A stretch of 64,000 bases of DNA from Campanula takesimana (Eukaryota; Streptophyta; Magnoliopsida; Asterales; Campanulaceae): positions 62,001-126,000 of the forward strand of contig JAOWBW010001042.1 in NCBI GenBank assembly GCA_026119855.1, read 5' to 3'. The notes under the pieces were generated by a model. That model saw only the letters and a program-made list of their open reading frames with translations, had not been told where the DNA came from and did not search any database. Numbering within the stretch: the stretch's first letter is position 1; every line of letters begins with the position of its first letter. Below are positions 11,432 through 22,047 of the stretch, one piece after another. Both the position numbers and the translations under genes were made by a program.

Positions 11432-12000
11432 CTCCCTCTGTACCACCCGAAATAGGACATTTTGCCATTTTAGGTGTCTCACCCGAAATAGGACATCCCA
11501 AAATGGAAAGTTTTTATTACTTATTTACTCCCTCCGTCTCACTATGTTTGGCCACATTTCTATTTTTGTTCGTCTCATTTTGTTTGACCACTTATAAAAC
11601 CAATGTAAATTTATACATTATTTTCCTATTATACCGTTCATTAAGTTTAACATCTTGCAAGCTAATTAATACTATTTAGTATAAAAATGACGCACAAATT
11701 CTCATGTACATACTATTAAAGAAGGGTATACTAGGAAATATAAAAATTGAACAAGTCATTAATTGAGATTTCTTAAACTACGAAATTTTGTCTTGTGGCC
11801 AAACATAGTGAGACGGAGGGAGTATTAATGAAACCCACTTGTCATACTCATAACATCTTTTTACTTGCTATTCCCTACTCACTTTCTCTCTCCTTCATAT
11901 TCACAACACCTACTTTTTTAACCACTTCTTCCAATAAAATATTACTATTTCTTAATCCCGTGTCAGATCAAGAGTCCTATTTCAAGTGGGACAGAGGGAA
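11432..12000. mobile_element. Middle MITE of the nest
   Basis: CTCCCTCTGTACCACCCGAA to TTCAAGTGGGACAGAGGGAA, flanked by TA on both sides. Its sequence (GAAATAGGACAT, ACTTTCTCTCTC, CCCGTGTC) is shared with the MITE at 20506-20760, so they are one family. It sits inside the outer MITE and is split by the inner one. Confidence 0.8.
11528..11822. mobile_element. Inner MITE of the nest
   Basis: CTCCCTCCGTCTCACTATG and CATAGTGAGACGGAGGGAG are perfect inverted termini, extended by TTTGGCCAC/GTGGCCAAA, with TA on both sides. It is the youngest of the three, since it interrupts the middle element. Confidence 0.85.
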
Positions 12001-12226
12001 TATACATTTAAAAATATTGATAGAAGAGTAGGTGTTTTGTAAGTATGAAAAGTGGGTAGGTGAGAGAAAGTGAGATATGGAAGAGTAAGTAGATAGTTGC
12101 TGTGAGTGTGACAAATTGGTCTCATGGAATTAAGAAGTGTTCCAAATTTTTCAATCTCAGGTAATATGATTTATCAGTGGGACACCAAAAAAGAAATTTG
12201 AGCCCCTTATTATGGAATGGAGGGAG

Positions 12227-13296
12227 TATACGTTTAACTTGTACATCAAATAACTAATTAAATGAAAACAAATGATAAAAATGACTTTATTGAAAAAAAT
12301 TTAAGTTCTCCTTACACATTTTGAATTAGGACATTAAAATTGTGTGCTTCTTCAAGAGAAAGAAAGTAGAGACTATTTGGTAGCGAAATTCAATTATGAC
12401 GAAAGAAACAAAGGGAAAAAATCATGCTTACTGTTGTGCATTATCAACTAACATATCATCTAAAAATTAAAATTAATAATTGTTTGAGCATTGAACAACT
12501 TTTATTGTATTCATAGTTGACTCATGTTTTTTTAATCATTATTTTTTAACGATGAATAACATTTGAAAAATAGTACGAAATTATTTATTCACAAAATTTT
12601 AAAATTGATTGTTCACTTAATAGTATCATTAGTACTTTCTTCCTCCAATCCAAAAAAAATGACATTTTTGACAAGTCAAATCATTTAAGGAATAACAGTT
12701 TACATTCTTATAAATCACCCACTAATAAAAATGCATAAAATGTTAACCATAGATAGAAATTAAAAAATAAATATGGAAAAATATTTGTGTCAGCTCTAAA
12801 TAGATTAAAAGTTGCTCAATACTCATTCATATACTAGTTTTGATGTTAAAGATAATGAGTTAATTTAAAACGCACAAGAACTAAGCGCTTCGTTTTCTTT
12901 CCCGTTCTTTCTCATGTAAGTTGAATTGTCATTACTAACTAGTATTTATTTTCGTACTCTTCAAATCTGACGTATGCAATTTGAATGTCATTATTTGAAA
13001 ATTGCGTGGAGGAGCTTTTACATAATTTACTGAAATAATTGTTACTATCTAATTTAATTAAGTAAGTCCTTTGATGTATTTATCAAGCAAAGAAGGTTAT
13101 TCTAATTTATGCTTACATTAAATAAAAGGTGTAACTCATTTAATCATTTGATGTTGAGAGTAGCTCACATCATATTTCAATATTTATGGTTACAATAACT
13201 TTTTCAATTAGTTAAATGATAAAATAATCTAATGCAAATAAATTTGGAGGTACTAAAAATTGGATAAATTTTAAAAGGCGGAAGAACAATTTCTTA
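12227..13296. other. AT-rich, nothing recognised
   Basis: A single MITE-like end (CTTCCTCCAATCC near 12638) has no clear partner. There is no coding sequence. Confidence 0.45.
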
Positions 13297-13564
13297 CTCC
13301 CACCGTCCCAAAATACATGTAGTTTAAGGAGTTAAAATTTGTCCCAAATTCCAAATTGTTTGTAGTTTTGCTTTTATCTAGACATCTTTGACATTGTTTG
13401 TCAAATATACCCTTATTTATGATGGTAGTTGTCATTGTAAAAGTATTTAATTGTCTTGGTACTTGAAATATTTCAATGGTAATTTAGTCCATTAGACATG
13501 CATTGATTGCTTTTTTAATTTGTGTGAAAATCCTAGAACTACAAGTATTTTGGGACGAAGGGAG
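13297..13564. mobile_element. Stowaway-like MITE
   Basis: CTCCCACCGTCCCAAAATAC and its inverted partner GTATTTTGGGACGAAGGGAG bound an AT-rich body. TA lies on the left and TG on the right, so one base of the duplication has changed. Confidence 0.75.
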
Positions 13565-15023
13565 TGCCTTATTTTTCAACGACTAACTGATGGAATGGAA
13601 GGTTCTAATGGCAACCAAAATCTTCGTACAATTTTTTTACGCAATTATGATATGTTAAAGGTTCAATTTTCATTGAATAAACTTGTACGGGTTAATTTAC
13701 AATGATCTCAACAATAACTAACAAACCACTATTCTAATGACACCTCCCTGACAAATGATAATCACCCTTGCCAGATCAAATCTTTATCTCAAACTCCTAA
13801 ATGCTACTCTATTATCATCAATTGATCTTTAAACGTCATTAAATTCTTAAAGAGCTTACAATATGATTGGTTCTCACATTGTGCAATTCATAAATTTCAA
13901 AACGAAGTGGAAAACTAATGATCATCTTCCTCAGCCAAGTACAAACTAGTATACTTCATCAATGAATTTCAGAAAGGAAGTCCAAAAAGACTAGTAAGAA
14001 CATTCATTTTCTTTGCTCTCCGTTGATTCTGCACAAACTACAAATGGATTCACGAATGGATACCTCATCCAAAGGAACTTTTTGGTTGGCCAAGTCATTT
14101 CACGGAATATAACCAGAAACTTTGGCCAGGATCGGACTTCATCTCATAAATTAGCAACCACGAGGGCCTTCCATTCGCACCAGAAGTATTGTACATCCAG
14201 ATAAAATCTTTCAGCAACGAAAAGTTCTTTCTTTGATTTACGAGCCATTCCTGGAAAATTCTGGCATACAGTATGTAATTTTTCTAGACAAGTTTAGGTT
14301 GGGTGTGACATATACGTGCTTCTGTGAAACTTCCATTACACAGGAGCTAAGAGTTGCCTATTCTTCGCTAATTTTGGTTCATAAACTACTAGTATACCTT
14401 CTAAGAAAATCTTTCAAAATGCCTACAAAACAAGTTCCTTTTTCTCTTCAAAGAAACCTCTATTATCTACACTGAGTTACTCCAAAATACTCCTAATTAA
14501 AATCCTGCTGCAAATTGGGTAACTAAAAATTAATAACCTACGCATCACAGAACCTCGCTTCATTTTCCCAAAAAGGATTAACTTAAGACTTCAACCTGAC
14601 CGCACAAACAGAAAATAACTTATCCGCCTTTTGACCATAGTTTAGGGACTTCTTTGAGAGGTTTTGAAGACTGTCTGTTGACATTCGAATAGGTATTACA
14701 GTGGAACTTGGAGAAAGTGGAAAAACAAACAAAAATATATTATAAGTTACGACAATGGAGTGACACTGAGTCAAATTACTAACTTATATTAGCAAGTTCG
14801 CCAAGCATATTCAGTAATCCAAAATCGGATTATTCAATTCACTAAACAAGGTGCCAGCAAAATCCAACCATTCAACAGGAACTTAATCCTAAACTCCGCG
14901 AGCAACGGTCTTGATCATATATTTATCCCATAAACATTTCATAAAACACTCAAGAAGACATAATTAAATCACAATTAGCAATCTAGCTACATATAAATAT
15001 AACAGAGAGAATAAAGCTCAAAC
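13565..15023. other. Low-copy 3' flank of the L34e-like gene
   Basis: This lies downstream of the minus-strand gene and may hold its 3' UTR and possibly a further exon. Short open frames occur on both strands (for example minus strand near 14080-14200), but none is recognisable and no element ends are seen. Confidence 0.35.
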
Positions 15024-15704
15024 TCACTTCTTGTTTCGACGCCGGGGTTTTGGGCCCCACCCCTCGAGCTTAGCAACTGGGCAGCCACATTTCATCCGAA
15101 AGAGCAAAACCCCCCGTCCATTTGGCGGAGCCATCTTCCTCAACTCAGACCTCAAACACTCATAGTCCGGATTAGTCTCACTCCCGCCTTTCCACGGCAA
15201 TTCATCCATTTCCTTAACCCATTTCCTACCCGATCTCAAAATCTCTTCCGTCTGCAGCTGCAAATCAAACTCCATAGCATTCTTCAGGCCCTTGCACCCC
15301 TTCTTCCCGCACTTCCTCGACCTATTGCCGCAACAGATCTCAAATCCAATAACCGAAACAACGAAGAAGATCGAGAAACCAAAAAGGTAGACTGCGGCGG
15401 AGGAGTCGGCGATGACGGAGGAGAAGGTGGAGGCGGAGATGGAGAGAGGTGGGAGGATTAGAGATAGGGAGTGGAAGATGTAGGAGAAGTATGAGGAGAT
15501 TAGGAAGGCGCCGGAGAATAGGACTAAGATTAGGATGAGGATGTCGAGGGTGGCGGAAGGGGAGTGGGAGCAATTTGGGTATGAATTGGAGTTATTAGGG
15601 TTTGAGGGGAAGTTAGGGTTTGAAGATGGTTTTCTGTTGGTGGTGGTTCTGGACGGTGAGGAGGAGGAAGGTGCCATTGTCAAGCGGAGGAGATGATGGC
15701 GCAT
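15024..15704 (-). CDS. Two-TM ribosomal-L34e-superfamily-like protein
   Basis: This 226-residue protein is the only confident host gene in the window. Residues 1-50 are a low-complexity Ser/Pro/Asn tail. Residues 53-77 and 103-123 are hydrophobic and look like membrane segments. A Cys cluster follows (ICCGNRSRKCGKKGCKG, 123-139). The C-terminal third carries PWKGGSE, PDYECLRSELRKMAPPNGR and CGCPVAKLEGWGPK. That block is what plant proteins annotated as ribosomal protein L34e superfamily (At5g19025-like) share. Their function is unknown, and I see nothing that makes this a ribosomal subunit. Met1 gives the longest frame, but Met10 (MAPSSS) is an equally good start. The stop codon overlaps a consensus 5' splice site (GTGAGT), so a spliced, longer C terminus is possible. 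A Harbinger-like element begins 46 bp upstream. Confidence 0.8.
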   Translation of the reverse strand: MRHHLLRLTMAPSSSSPSRTTTNRKPSSNPNFPSNPNNSNSYPNCSHSPSATLDILILILVLFSGAFLISSYFSYIFHSLSLILPPLSISASTFSSVIADSSAAVYLFGFSIFFVVSVIGFEICCGNRSRKCGKKGCKGLKNAMEFDLQLQTEEILRSGRKWVKEMDELPWKGGSETNPDYECLRSELRKMAPPNGRGVLLFRMKCGCPVAKLEGWGPKPRRRNKK

Positions 15705-15749
15705 GTTAGTGAGCTGGGGTGGATTTGGAGTAGAGATGGGAGGTGGTTA

Positions 15750-16411
15750 GACCATTGACAATAAGGGGTTGAGGGGGATTGAGCGGGGGTCAACTAGTTG
15801 AGTGTGTGCAATAAAGGGTTGAGAGGGGGTGGTTGAAGGGAAGGGTTTGGTTGAGAAATTCTGGTGGGCCCAAGAAAAATCCACGTGGCGGTATAGTATT
15901 GGTCAGCACAAGGAGAGTGCACCACACCTCCCATTTAGGCGAGTTTGCTGCTCTTTTCTTTCTTTTTTTTTTTTTTTTTTAAGATTTATATTTTCGGATT
16001 AATTTTTTATCCCAATTTTTTGAGCTCAATTATTTTATAGTAAATTGATTTTTTTTATAAAAAAAATACCAAAATTTATCATTTTTTTCATCTATAAATT
16101 GATGTAAGTTTCATTTGATTTAGACACTGAAAAAAAATCCTCTTTTCTCAATATAAATTTTTCAATTATACTTTATTAACCCTTATTTAAAAAATTTCAA
16201 CATCTTTTTAAGTGTGAAGTATTTTTTTAATAATAATTATCATCATTTTTCATATTTATTTAATTGCAATTTAAAAAATAATTAAGTGTGAAGTATTTTT
16301 AAATTATAAATGATATAATAATAATTATTATTTATTAATCATAAAAATAAAGATTATAAATAAAAAATCTTAAATTTATAATAATAATAATAATCATTTA
16401 TTTTTTAAATG

Positions 16412-16447
<36 letters not shown>

Positions 16448-16662
16448 TTATTAATCATAAAAATAAAGATTATAAATAAAATAAAAGTGGTGGGGTATAG
16501 AATGATGAGTTGGGAGGAGTTGAATTTTAAACTAAACTAGTTATTGTGGGGGGTGTAGTTGAGAGGGTAGTTGAATGATTAAGTGGATGGAGAGAGAAGA
16601 TGAGGTGTCGTGATATTAATGTAGTTGAATGTTTTTAGGGGGTTGGATTATTGCTCATGGTC
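15750..16662 (+). mobile_element. Harbinger-like element, copy 1
   Basis: TIRs GACCATTGACAAT and ATTGCTCATGGTC are flanked by TTA on both sides (15747-15749 and 16663-16665), the PIF/Harbinger target size. The body has a GC-richer left part with a CACGTG G-box at 15892-15897 and a very AT-rich middle with an ATT/TTA microsatellite. There is no transposase. It sits immediately upstream of the minus-strand gene and therefore probably supplies its promoter DNA. Confidence 0.85.
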
Positions 16663-16665
16663 TTA

Positions 16666-16874
16666 TGGAGGGAAGGGGTTTTCAGGTGGTGACATTTGGG
16701 GAAGGAAGAGGGTGTGCGTATTTTAGCTGACTGTTCAGTTTAGGAGTGTTCATTAAGCAATGTTTTGGGGAAAAAAATAAGGGTGTTGTTATACACACCC
16801 CGTAAAACGTAAGAATACACCCGTAACTGTGCTTTACAGTGTTGTACTATTTAAAATTTCAAGCTATTTAGAAC
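16666..16874. other. Spacer between inverted Harbinger copies
   Basis: About 200 bp separate the inverted copies. No feature was recognised. Confidence 0.5.
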
Positions 16875-16877
16875 TAA

Positions 16878-18113
16878 GACCATGTACAATGCTTCAACTA
16901 CCCTAAATTATTCAACTACCCTAATATTATTTCACCTCATCTTCTCTCTCCATCCACTTAATCATTCAACTACCCTTTCAACTATCTATATTACAATAGA
17001 ATGGGAGAATAACCGCTTTACAAAGAGCGGTCCAGATTCATCCTCAACTATCACATCGGACGGTCATGAATTGAGTGGAAGTTGGCGGCGGTTGTTGAAT
17101 GCTCATATGGGTGGCAGTTTCTTCTCCCACTTTCATGTATTATTCTCTCACGCATTTTATTTCACCCCTTCCCTTACATGACCTCTCCCTTTTACAAACC
17201 TTCACTAACACACACTACACACACTCTGTTCCAGAAACCATTGGAGGATAATTTTGTTATTTTGTTAAATGTCCGGCAAATAGTATATTTCCGAGGGGAG
17301 GACATCTCAACCATACTGTGACTCCGGTTGTACTATCATCGTGCCATTGGCACGGGTTGGAGTACTAGTACCCATACAATTGCTAGTTTAGTTAAATTCT
17401 CAACTCTCTCCCAACTCATCATTCTATATCCCACCACTTTTATTTTATTTATAATCTTTATTTTTATGATTAGTACAATAATAATAATTATTATATCATT
17501 TATAATTAAAAAAATACTTCACTTAATTAATTTTTTTAATTACAATTAAATAAATATGAAAAATGATGATAATTATTATTAAAAAAAATACTTCACACTT
17601 AAAAAGATGTTGATTTTTTTTTAAATAAGGGTTAATAAAGTATAATCGAAAAATTTATATTGAGAAAATAGGATATTTTTTTTCGGAGTCCAAATCAAAT
17701 GAAACTTACATCAATTTATAGAGGGAAAAAATGATAAATTTTGGTGATTTTATTTTATAAAAAAAAAACAATTTACTATGAAATAATTGAGCTCAAATAA
17801 TTGAGATAAAAAATTAATCCGAAAATATAAGAAGCCAATGGGTATGAGACAAGTGTCCTAATCAGGAAAAAAAAAAAGAAAAAAAAAAGACAGCACACAC
17901 GCCTTGTTTGGAGGTGTGGTGCACTTGCCTTATTCTGGCCAATCCCAAGCCGCCATGTATCTCTCCGCGGGCCCCACCCAAATTCCTCAACCCGGTAGGA
18001 GTTTCTCAACCTTCCAATTCAACCCCCCCCCCCACTCTCAACTCCCCGTTGCATGGCCCTCAACTAGTTGAGCTTCTCTCAACCCACCCCTCAATTACCC
18101 ATTGTACATAGTC
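16878..18113 (-). mobile_element. Harbinger-like element, inverted copy 2
   Basis: TIRs GACCATGTACAATG and CATTGTACATAGTC are flanked by TAA on both sides (16875-16877 and 18114-18116). The reverse complement aligns with copy 1 along its length (AACTAGTTGAG, GGTGGGCC-like, GTGCACCACACCTCC, the AT-rich core). The G-box of copy 1 has decayed to CCATGTAT here. About 390 bp of unrelated sequence (roughly 16990-17378) is inserted near the left end. Confidence 0.85.
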
Positions 18114-18645
18114 TAAGAGTAGGCATGCCCCGATCACCTGAACTGCCTGTTTATGAACCGGCGGTTCACGGTTCAGCATATACATAAACTGCCTAAAACC
18201 GTGTATATACGGTTCACGGTTCAACCGCCGGTTCACCGGTCATCCCGGTTCGTGTTTTTTTTTTTTTAATCCTCGACTAAAATTTACATTTTTTTCTTTT
18301 AATATTTTAAAAATTAAATGAACCTTAAATATTTTTTAAATATGTTTTTCAAATGCTTTAAGAAAAGAATATATATATTTAAAAAAAAAAAGCAAATGAG
18401 CAAAAATTAAATGAACCCTAAACCTTATAATTTGATTAATATAAATTAAAATTACATAAAAGAGAATTACATTATCACAACAATCTAAAGTGAGAAATAA
18501 AAATTATAAAATATGACGTAGACTTAAAATGTAAACTATTACATTATTACACTTACACATAGCATAAATGCATAATACGAAAAAACGTCAAAAAACAAAA
18601 TACGTGGTTTAGGGTTTACCGTTTACATATTACAATGTAACGATT

Positions 18646-18840
18646 TTAAACGTCTCTTTCGGGATGCTTTTTAGTTATATGCTTCTTGAATACACCGTAT
18701 CCATTACCTTTTTTAAAGAAGTACTCTTGCCCACAATACTTGCAAATCAATTTGTGTGTGTTATCGGCATCGGATTTGGCTCCATCCTTCGTTGTGATCG
18801 TAAAATGGTTACCAAGAATGGTCAATTGTCCCTCATTCAT
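18646..18840 (-). pseudogene. BED zinc-finger fragment of hAT transposase
   Basis: This 64-residue frame carries C33-x2-C36 and H54-x4-H59 in the order of a BED finger (ICKYCGQEYFF then VFKKHITKKHP). BED fingers form the DNA-binding N terminus of hAT transposases. The frame stops right after the finger, with no RNase-H-like catalytic core or hAT dimerisation domain downstream. It could still make a small DNA-binding peptide, but most likely it is a deletion relic. Confidence 0.7.
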
Positions 18841-19072
18841 AATTGGTGTGGAATTGTTTGAATTAGAAGCTATTGGGTGTGAAGAAGGGTTGAAAGTGTA
18901 ACAAAAGAAGGCTGAAAGTTATAAAAATAAACTATTTTCGTCAAAAATTTAACAAAAAAACGGATGGATAGTAACGAATTTCACAAAAGTGATTGTAGAG
19001 AGAGATTAATATAGAGAGAAAATTTGTGATCTGGTAATCTGGTTTGGTGTGGAAAAATAGTGAGAAGGGGGG

Positions 19073-19082
19073 TATTTATAGT
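19073..19082 (-). promoter_or_regulatory. TATA box of the hAT remnant
   Basis: On the minus strand the sequence reads ACTATAAATACCCC about 230 bp upstream of the BED frame, a strong plant TATA context. Confidence 0.6.
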
Positions 19083-19140
19083 TAAAATGGGTGGGAATTT
19101 TATTTTTTATTATTTCAAAAAGACCCTCCAGTTAATAAAT

Positions 19141-19166
19141 AAACTAGCCGTTATAACGGCTAGTTT
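19141..19166. promoter_or_regulatory. 26-bp perfect palindrome with two AACGGCTA sites
   Basis: The half site AAACTAGCCGTTA is followed by its exact complement. Each arm contains AACGGCTA, matching the AACGGYYA core of the mitosis-specific activator element bound by three-repeat MYB factors. It lies about 60 bp upstream of the minus-strand TATA box. Confidence 0.55.
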
Positions 19167-19216
19167 TTTCTTGGGAAGGAGTAAAGGACTGTCTGTGACT
19201 CTGTCAGGCTCAGCTT

Positions 19217-20848
19217 TGTAGGGTTTTGATGCATCATGCGCAGGGAAATAAAACATAAGATCAAACACTCATGAGCCCGGATCCGTGCATGTTGATTAAA
19301 TTAAATACAAGATGAAAGAAAAACATACCTTTGAAGATCGAATTCATGAACACGGACTTTGAGGTGCTAACGCAAACACCATCTATCGGTATCCACACGT
19401 CGAACGAATATCAAGAACACCTTCTTGATCTGGATTGCTAGACCCAAGGCATGATGAAGAAACGATTTCTTCATAGGAATTATTTTGCTCCATTGATTAT
19501 TGTATTTTGATGATTCTCAATCTCAAAACAAATAATCATACCTCTCTATATTTTATTGTTTCTAAAACAATTGTTATTGATTTCCAAAATCAACATTAGA
19601 GGTTGTCAAACCCGGCTACATATCTTATATGAGGGTCTGACCTAATTCCGTTTGGGATCGGGATTCCTTGTCGTACAAGAAAACTGAACAAACTGTACAG
19701 TTACGGGGAACCAGCCATACAGCTGACCAGGCACCGTACGGTAGCTTGTCCAATTTCCCAAAAAAATCTGCCTTTTTCCAATCCGTTCTATTGTGTGTGA
19801 CCCAATAGGATTATACTATGTTGGCAACGAGTACGAACCATTCAGAACCCGTAAGTCATAAGCGAACTCTAGCAAGCCATTATGACTACCCAATTAGTAT
19901 AACTTTGAAAGTCCAAAGTTACCTTATAGAACATATCAAAATCTTTTTGTCACGCGATATCATATTGGACATAAGTCATGGTCCATGTCAACTTATGTTG
20001 TCCAATGTTTTCTCGATCCCGAGTAGATTTGATATGAGCAAATGACATTGAACACATCAATTCATTTGGGTACGGCCGTACACTATCATAAATCTCACTC
20101 ATCGAGTGGCCAAGCAGATATCTCTCTTGAGAGAGGGACAAATCTCATCTTGACTTATCATTCTTCCCTACAAGAATCCGATTATGCCAATCGTAGCCTT
20201 TATAACCACCCGGTTAAGGGTAGCGTTTGAGTACGTCAAACATAATGTTCATCATGTGGAAGACCATGATAATCTCAGGTCTAAGGATTCAAATGGTATG
20301 ACTATTATGAGATTTAATTATGACATATGACCATAACATAAATCTCATAACGGGTTTATCCAGTACATTGTTCTTCAATAAGTACCCACAAGTTTAATCC
20401 TCATCATATGCACTATAATCATCATATGATTATCCATTAAACTCATGTTAGCCCTTCATAAGTGCTAGGCACAATGATTATTATAATAAACATGCAAAAG
20501 ATATACTCCCTCCGTCCCATTCGAATTAGGACAAATTTCCATTTTGGGTGTCCCATTCGAATTAGGACAACCCAAAAATGGAAATGTTTTATTTAGTGGG
20601 ACTCACATTCACACTCACAACAACTTTTCACTCATTATTCTCTACCCTACTTTCTCTCTCCTACTTTACATTTCATACTCACAACACCTACTTCACTAAC
20701 ACTTTTTCCTTAATCCCCGTGTCCAACCCAAAAATCCTAATTCAGATGGGACGGAGGGAGTAATAATCGGGTTTGTTATCTTTATAACAATGAAGCTATG
20801 ATATAACGCATAGACCTTTCTCAAGGGCCTAGGACATAATATCCAATA
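19217..20848 (-). repeat. Solo copia LTR (D), relative of element F
   Basis: The left end TGTAGGGTTTTGATGCATC and the stretch through ATGCGCAG match the LTR of element F (TGTTGGGTTTCC...CATGCGCAG). Long shared segments follow (GCGGTATCCACAC-like, TTGATCTGGATTGCTAGACC, CGTTCTATTGTGTGTGACCC, CAAACATAATGTTCATCATG). No internal copia sequence is attached on either side, so it is a solo LTR or fragment. A MITE is inserted at 20506-20760. The right end (CCAATA) is diverged and the target duplication is unclear. A GC-rich block with ACCGTACGGT lies at 19690-19742, near a minus-strand TATA at about 19625. Confidence 0.65.
20506..20760. mobile_element. Stowaway-like MITE inside the solo LTR
   Basis: CTCCCTCCGTCCCATTCGAA to GATGGGACGGAGGGAG, flanked by TA on both sides. 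It is the same family as the middle MITE at 11432-12000 (CGAATTAGGACA, ACTTTCTCTCTCCT, CCCCGTGTCC). Confidence 0.88.
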
Positions 20849-21927
20849 AACTCAGCCCCCCCCCCCTCAGCCTTACCTCACGTCCTCAGCCATTTTTTTA
20901 ACAGTGCAGTACTGCAGTGGGCCTAAGGCCTTGGCGGCTTAGCCCATAATAAGCATAACAAGTACAGTGGGCCTAAGCCCACGCCCTACCTCAGGTCCTC
21001 AGCCATTTTTTTAAGGCTGTTAAAATTAAAAATAAACAGTCGAATATCATTTAAAAAAAAAAACAGAAACTTGAAAAATCTCTTATGATGCTATATATAT
21101 ATATATATTATGAATACTTAAATAGAAGAAAAAAAGGGACGGTACCCTTATAATTTTATTAATTTAATTTAAAATTACATGGAAGGGACAACCAACCTTG
21201 CCCTTTTATAATTAAGGGAGGACATTTAGGAGCCTTACCTCATCCTAAATACTAAATTACAATTGAATTAAAATTAAAACTTAGCGATCTAAACTAAGCT
21301 AACGGTACATTTTCACCTTCATTAACCGAAGGTGAACCATATTCAATAGTTATAGGCCCATCAAAATATGCATCTTCATCACTAGACCATTTTTCTTCTT
21401 GATCCCGAATTTCCGCCCTATAAGAATCTCCAACACACATTTGATTTTCTAAGTTTTCCACATTGAGCCTTGAACGTGTTGGATCCAATGTATTTCCCGA
21501 CATACTAAATATTTGCTCTGCCGCTACCGTTGAAGCCGGAGATGCAAATATTTCCTTTGCAATTCTTGAAAGTATAGGAAATGTTGTTACCTTTTTTGAC
21601 CACCACTTAAGAATGTTGAAACTATCTCCAAATGCTTCAAAAGTAGTCCCAAGATATTGCTCTAGTTCATAGGGCGTGTTAGAAGTGGGAGCCCTAGAAC
21701 GTTTGTTCGTGCCATACACTTTATCACTCCAATTCTTTTTTCCAAGTCGACCAATTCCACATCCAACATCTACTCCACCACCACTTCTAATGGGATCAAC
21801 ACCACTTTGAGAATCGAAAGTGGTTTGATATTCCTTGTAAAGAGTACTTAAATCCTTTCAATCTCTTTTTTAATACTATTGCATCATAGTAAGCTCTTTC
21901 ACCTTGATCATGATACAAATTATCTAG
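20849..21927 (-). mobile_element. 3' part of a second hAT element
   Basis: This carries the C-terminal coding end of a hAT transposase on the minus strand and, to its left, a 3' tail with repeated CCTCAGCCATTTTTTT. The coding sequence is cut at about 21927 by the start of another hAT-like end. It cannot be joined to the BED fragment at 18646-18840: on this strand the N terminus would have to lie to the right. Confidence 0.65.
21294..21719 (-). pseudogene. hAT transposase C-terminal dimerisation domain
   Basis: The frame matches the hAT family C-terminal dimerisation region: ILKWWSKKVTTFPILSRIAK, then FASPASTVAAEQIFSMSG and LDPTRSRLNVENLENQMC. The listed start is a GTG inside an open frame that continues upstream to about 21860. 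There an in-frame stop and a 1-base shift separate it from a further transposase-like stretch (DQGERAYYDAIVLKKRLK) reaching 21927. The catalytic core is missing, so it is a truncated pseudogene. Confidence 0.8.
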
Positions 21928-22047
21928 GCATGGAAATTTTGACCCGTTACCCACTAACCCGCACAACCCAACCCATTATAACCCAACCCATTTAAGCTAG
22001 CGGGTTGAAACGGTTACATGTTTCCACCCATTAAGCTTAACGGGTCG
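21928..22047. mobile_element. hAT-like terminal fragment
   Basis: It begins TAGGCATGGAAATTTTGACC and consists of repeated ACCCAACCCATT words, with inverted AACGGGTC at the right. This layout is usual for hAT subterminal sequence. It interrupts the transposase remnant to its left and is cut by the gypsy LTR to its right. Confidence 0.45.

Larger units (their letters stand above)
11372..12226. mobile_element. Outer MITE of a three-level nest
   Basis: Left end CTCCCTCTGTCCTATAATAA and right end TTATTATGGAATGGAGGGAG are inverted copies, and GGGGC/GCCCC continues the arm. Its body is split by the two MITEs listed next. The left flank AA does not give a clean TA duplication. Confidence 0.75.
18117..19216 (-). 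mobile_element. hAT remnant retaining only the BED finger
   Basis: The left part holds repeated CGGTTCACGGTTC-type words (18160-18250) typical of hAT subterminal regions. A BED-finger coding fragment, a TATA box and a promoter-like palindrome follow on the minus strand. The catalytic and dimerisation regions are missing, so this is an internally deleted copy. Exact ends and target duplication were not found. Confidence 0.6.

Noticed and set aside
17908..18111. Open frames over the Harbinger-like copies
   Set aside because: They arise from the GC-richer terminal part of the element, are not conserved as frames between the two copies, and have no known domain.
18646..21719. One hAT gene with BED and dimerisation domains
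   Set aside because: Both fragments are on the minus strand, but the N-terminal BED part lies to the left of the C-terminal part, the wrong order. They are also separated by a copia LTR. They must be two elements.
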